DNA of 64,000 nt, taken from Antennarius striatus (taxonomy: Eukaryota; Chordata; Actinopteri; Lophiiformes; Antennariidae). This document shows positions 62,363 through 64,000 of the stretch, piece after piece (positions within the stretch are counted from its first letter, which is position 1; each line of letters begins with the position of its first letter). Under the pieces are notes generated by a model. It was not told the origin of the DNA. It saw only the letters and a program-made list of their open reading frames with translations, and did not search any database. The DNA is taken from contig NC_090787.1 of the NCBI RefSeq assembly GCF_040054535.1, forward strand, positions 16,985,501 to 17,049,500. The letters run 5' to 3'. A program made the translations under genes and the position numbers.

Positions 62363-64000
62363 CTGTGCAACAGATGGGATCAAAGGGTCACAGGTGAATT
62401 GTGGGACACCACTGTGATTGATCACATTTCCGTACAGAAACCCCTTCCATCCTAAATCTGTCTTAAAGAATTTCTTTATTTTTCTGTCAAACTTATTGCT
62501 CCCATTTCCACACAGTGCAGAGGGCCTTGCTTGGGAGCTCCCTCTTGTTTCCTTCCCACCACAGGTAGTGTGACTGGATAGAAATAAAGACTATTCTGTC
62601 CAGTGTTGGCTGTAGGCCAACATATATTCCTCTAATAAATAAATGTTTCAGGGTTGGTGTGGGCGTGTGTACTTTGCAGCGGTGTCAAGGTTTCTCTATA
62701 TTTTTCTCAATGTTCTTTTTTTCTTTTCGACTCTTTTCCAGGTTTTTGCAACTATGTCAAATGTCTTCTATATTTTTAATCCATTTTGATATGATTCTAT
62801 TTTCTTTTGTAAAATGAATTTATCTATGGCTGTGTTCTGGTGGTGAGAAAATGAAGTGTGCTGGTGCTAACACTGCTGCATGCAACAGCAGATCCATTCG
62901 TTTGTTTGGGAACTGTGCAGCGTGGGCTGAAAATATGATCCAATAAACTTTCTTCAAAGACATGAACATTTCTGAATGTGACCAGACTGGTGGGTTTGTA
63001 GGTTTTCAAATGTTGGCAAAGCATTTTGGTATTTTTGAGGTTCTCTCGAGGAAATGAACATTAAACACATCAGCTGACTGAGGCAACATCAAATAATCAT
63101 TCAAAAAAAATCAACAAACTGTAATCAATGTACAATTATAGGGATCTGTAAGCATGTCAAGAATAAAAAACACAAACAAAAGCAATAACATAGGCTGTAA
63201 AAGGGATTTAATTTATTTGATTGTAAATAACTCAGCTTCCACAAATCGATGGTGAGCTGTTACAGATGAGATAATTCATCTACTGAACCGATCACGTCCT
63301 GTGTGTGAAGAAACAATCGCTTTCATTGATTGCTGAACTTCTGAATAGAATTAGCAGAATATATTTAAATGAAACATTTTAAGACACCACTTCATACTGT
63401 TACTTTTAAATGATTGGTAAGTAACTAGCAAAATAATTAATAAATCCATGCAATCGTACCCACCCAAAATCAAATGATGCAAGTCTTGAAAGCAGTTTAT
63501 AATTGCCGTCACTTTTAGATCGTAAGAATTAACCCCGTGAAAGTTGGTGACGTTTGCCCCACACATGACGCTGTAGGAAAGCGACATGGACCTAACCCTT
63601 TTCCACACCCCCAGACCCCCACTCCAACAAGTCCTCACTATTTACAGACATCTTTATATTTTCCACTTTGTCTTCTAACTCAGTGTGATTGTCTTTTAAA
63701 TTATTTGAGAAATTACAATTTACAAATGATTCCATATTTTTGTTGGATACACAGAGCAGATTGAGCATCATGTAACTACAGTCATATGGTTACATGTAGA
63801 GGATGACACAGTTGTGTTATTTATTGTATTATTTATTAGCTCTGTATGCTACCAGAAAGGAAATGAGCCATGTGGAGAGAGCCCTGCATCCACTCTTCGC
63901 TCACGCTCCGATCAGAATCTCTGCTGATTAGATTTCCCGTTGTCACACTTAGACAAACCAGGCCCCGTGGATGCTGACAAAATGACCTTTTGGTATCATT
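62363..64000. other. aff3 intron, no exon seen
   Basis: Upstream of the first aff3 exon found here. I see no further exon, RNA gene or recognisable repeat up to the window edge. Confidence 0.5.

Overview
The window is nuclear DNA of a teleost fish, probably a percomorph. Its genes are split by many short introns with GT-AG borders. It carries fish-type tRNA-derived SINEs, L2-like LINE tails, a Tc1 transposon and long tetranucleotide and (CA)n microsatellites. The gene order cracdl - mitd1 - mrpl30 - txndc9 - rev1 - aff3 matches human 2q11.2, including the orientations of mitd1 (-), mrpl30 (+), txndc9 (-), rev1 (-) and aff3 (-). I rebuilt exons by translating both strands and requiring reading phases to agree across every junction. 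All six complete models give a coding length divisible by three.

Layout: 1-618 is a gapless, about 98% identical copy of part of the large cracdl exon. 619-6960 is a roughly threefold tandem array carrying two tRNA-His and three tRNA-Ser genes, SINE copies and two copies of a PiggyBac-like remnant. 7051-12206 is cracdl (nine coding exons, 1027 aa, minus strand). 12.2-20.1 kb has no recognised gene but holds an L2-type LINE 3' end with a (TCTA)n tract and about 690 bp of degenerate interstitial telomeric repeat. 20159-24740 encodes a 664-aa HIPK-like protein with two kinase domains in tandem, the first looking like a pseudokinase. 26072-28416 is mitd1, head to head with mrpl30 (29027-31085). 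32434-33782 is txndc9. 37466-45149 is rev1 (21 coding exons, 1390 aa). 49754-62362 is the 3' part of aff3; its 5' exons lie beyond the right edge. The aff3 introns hold a Tc1-like transposon, a foldback repeat with a perfect 31-bp palindrome, and a 56-unit (UG)n tract directly next to a 3' splice site.

The genes are mostly independent housekeeping functions: ESCRT-III-linked cytokinesis (mitd1), mitochondrial translation (mrpl30), chaperonin-linked thioredoxin-fold protein (txndc9), translesion synthesis (rev1), transcription elongation (aff3) and actin capping control (cracdl). The least ordinary items are the tandem pseudokinase-kinase gene inserted in an otherwise conserved synteny block, and the expanding tRNA array beside a duplicated gene fragment.
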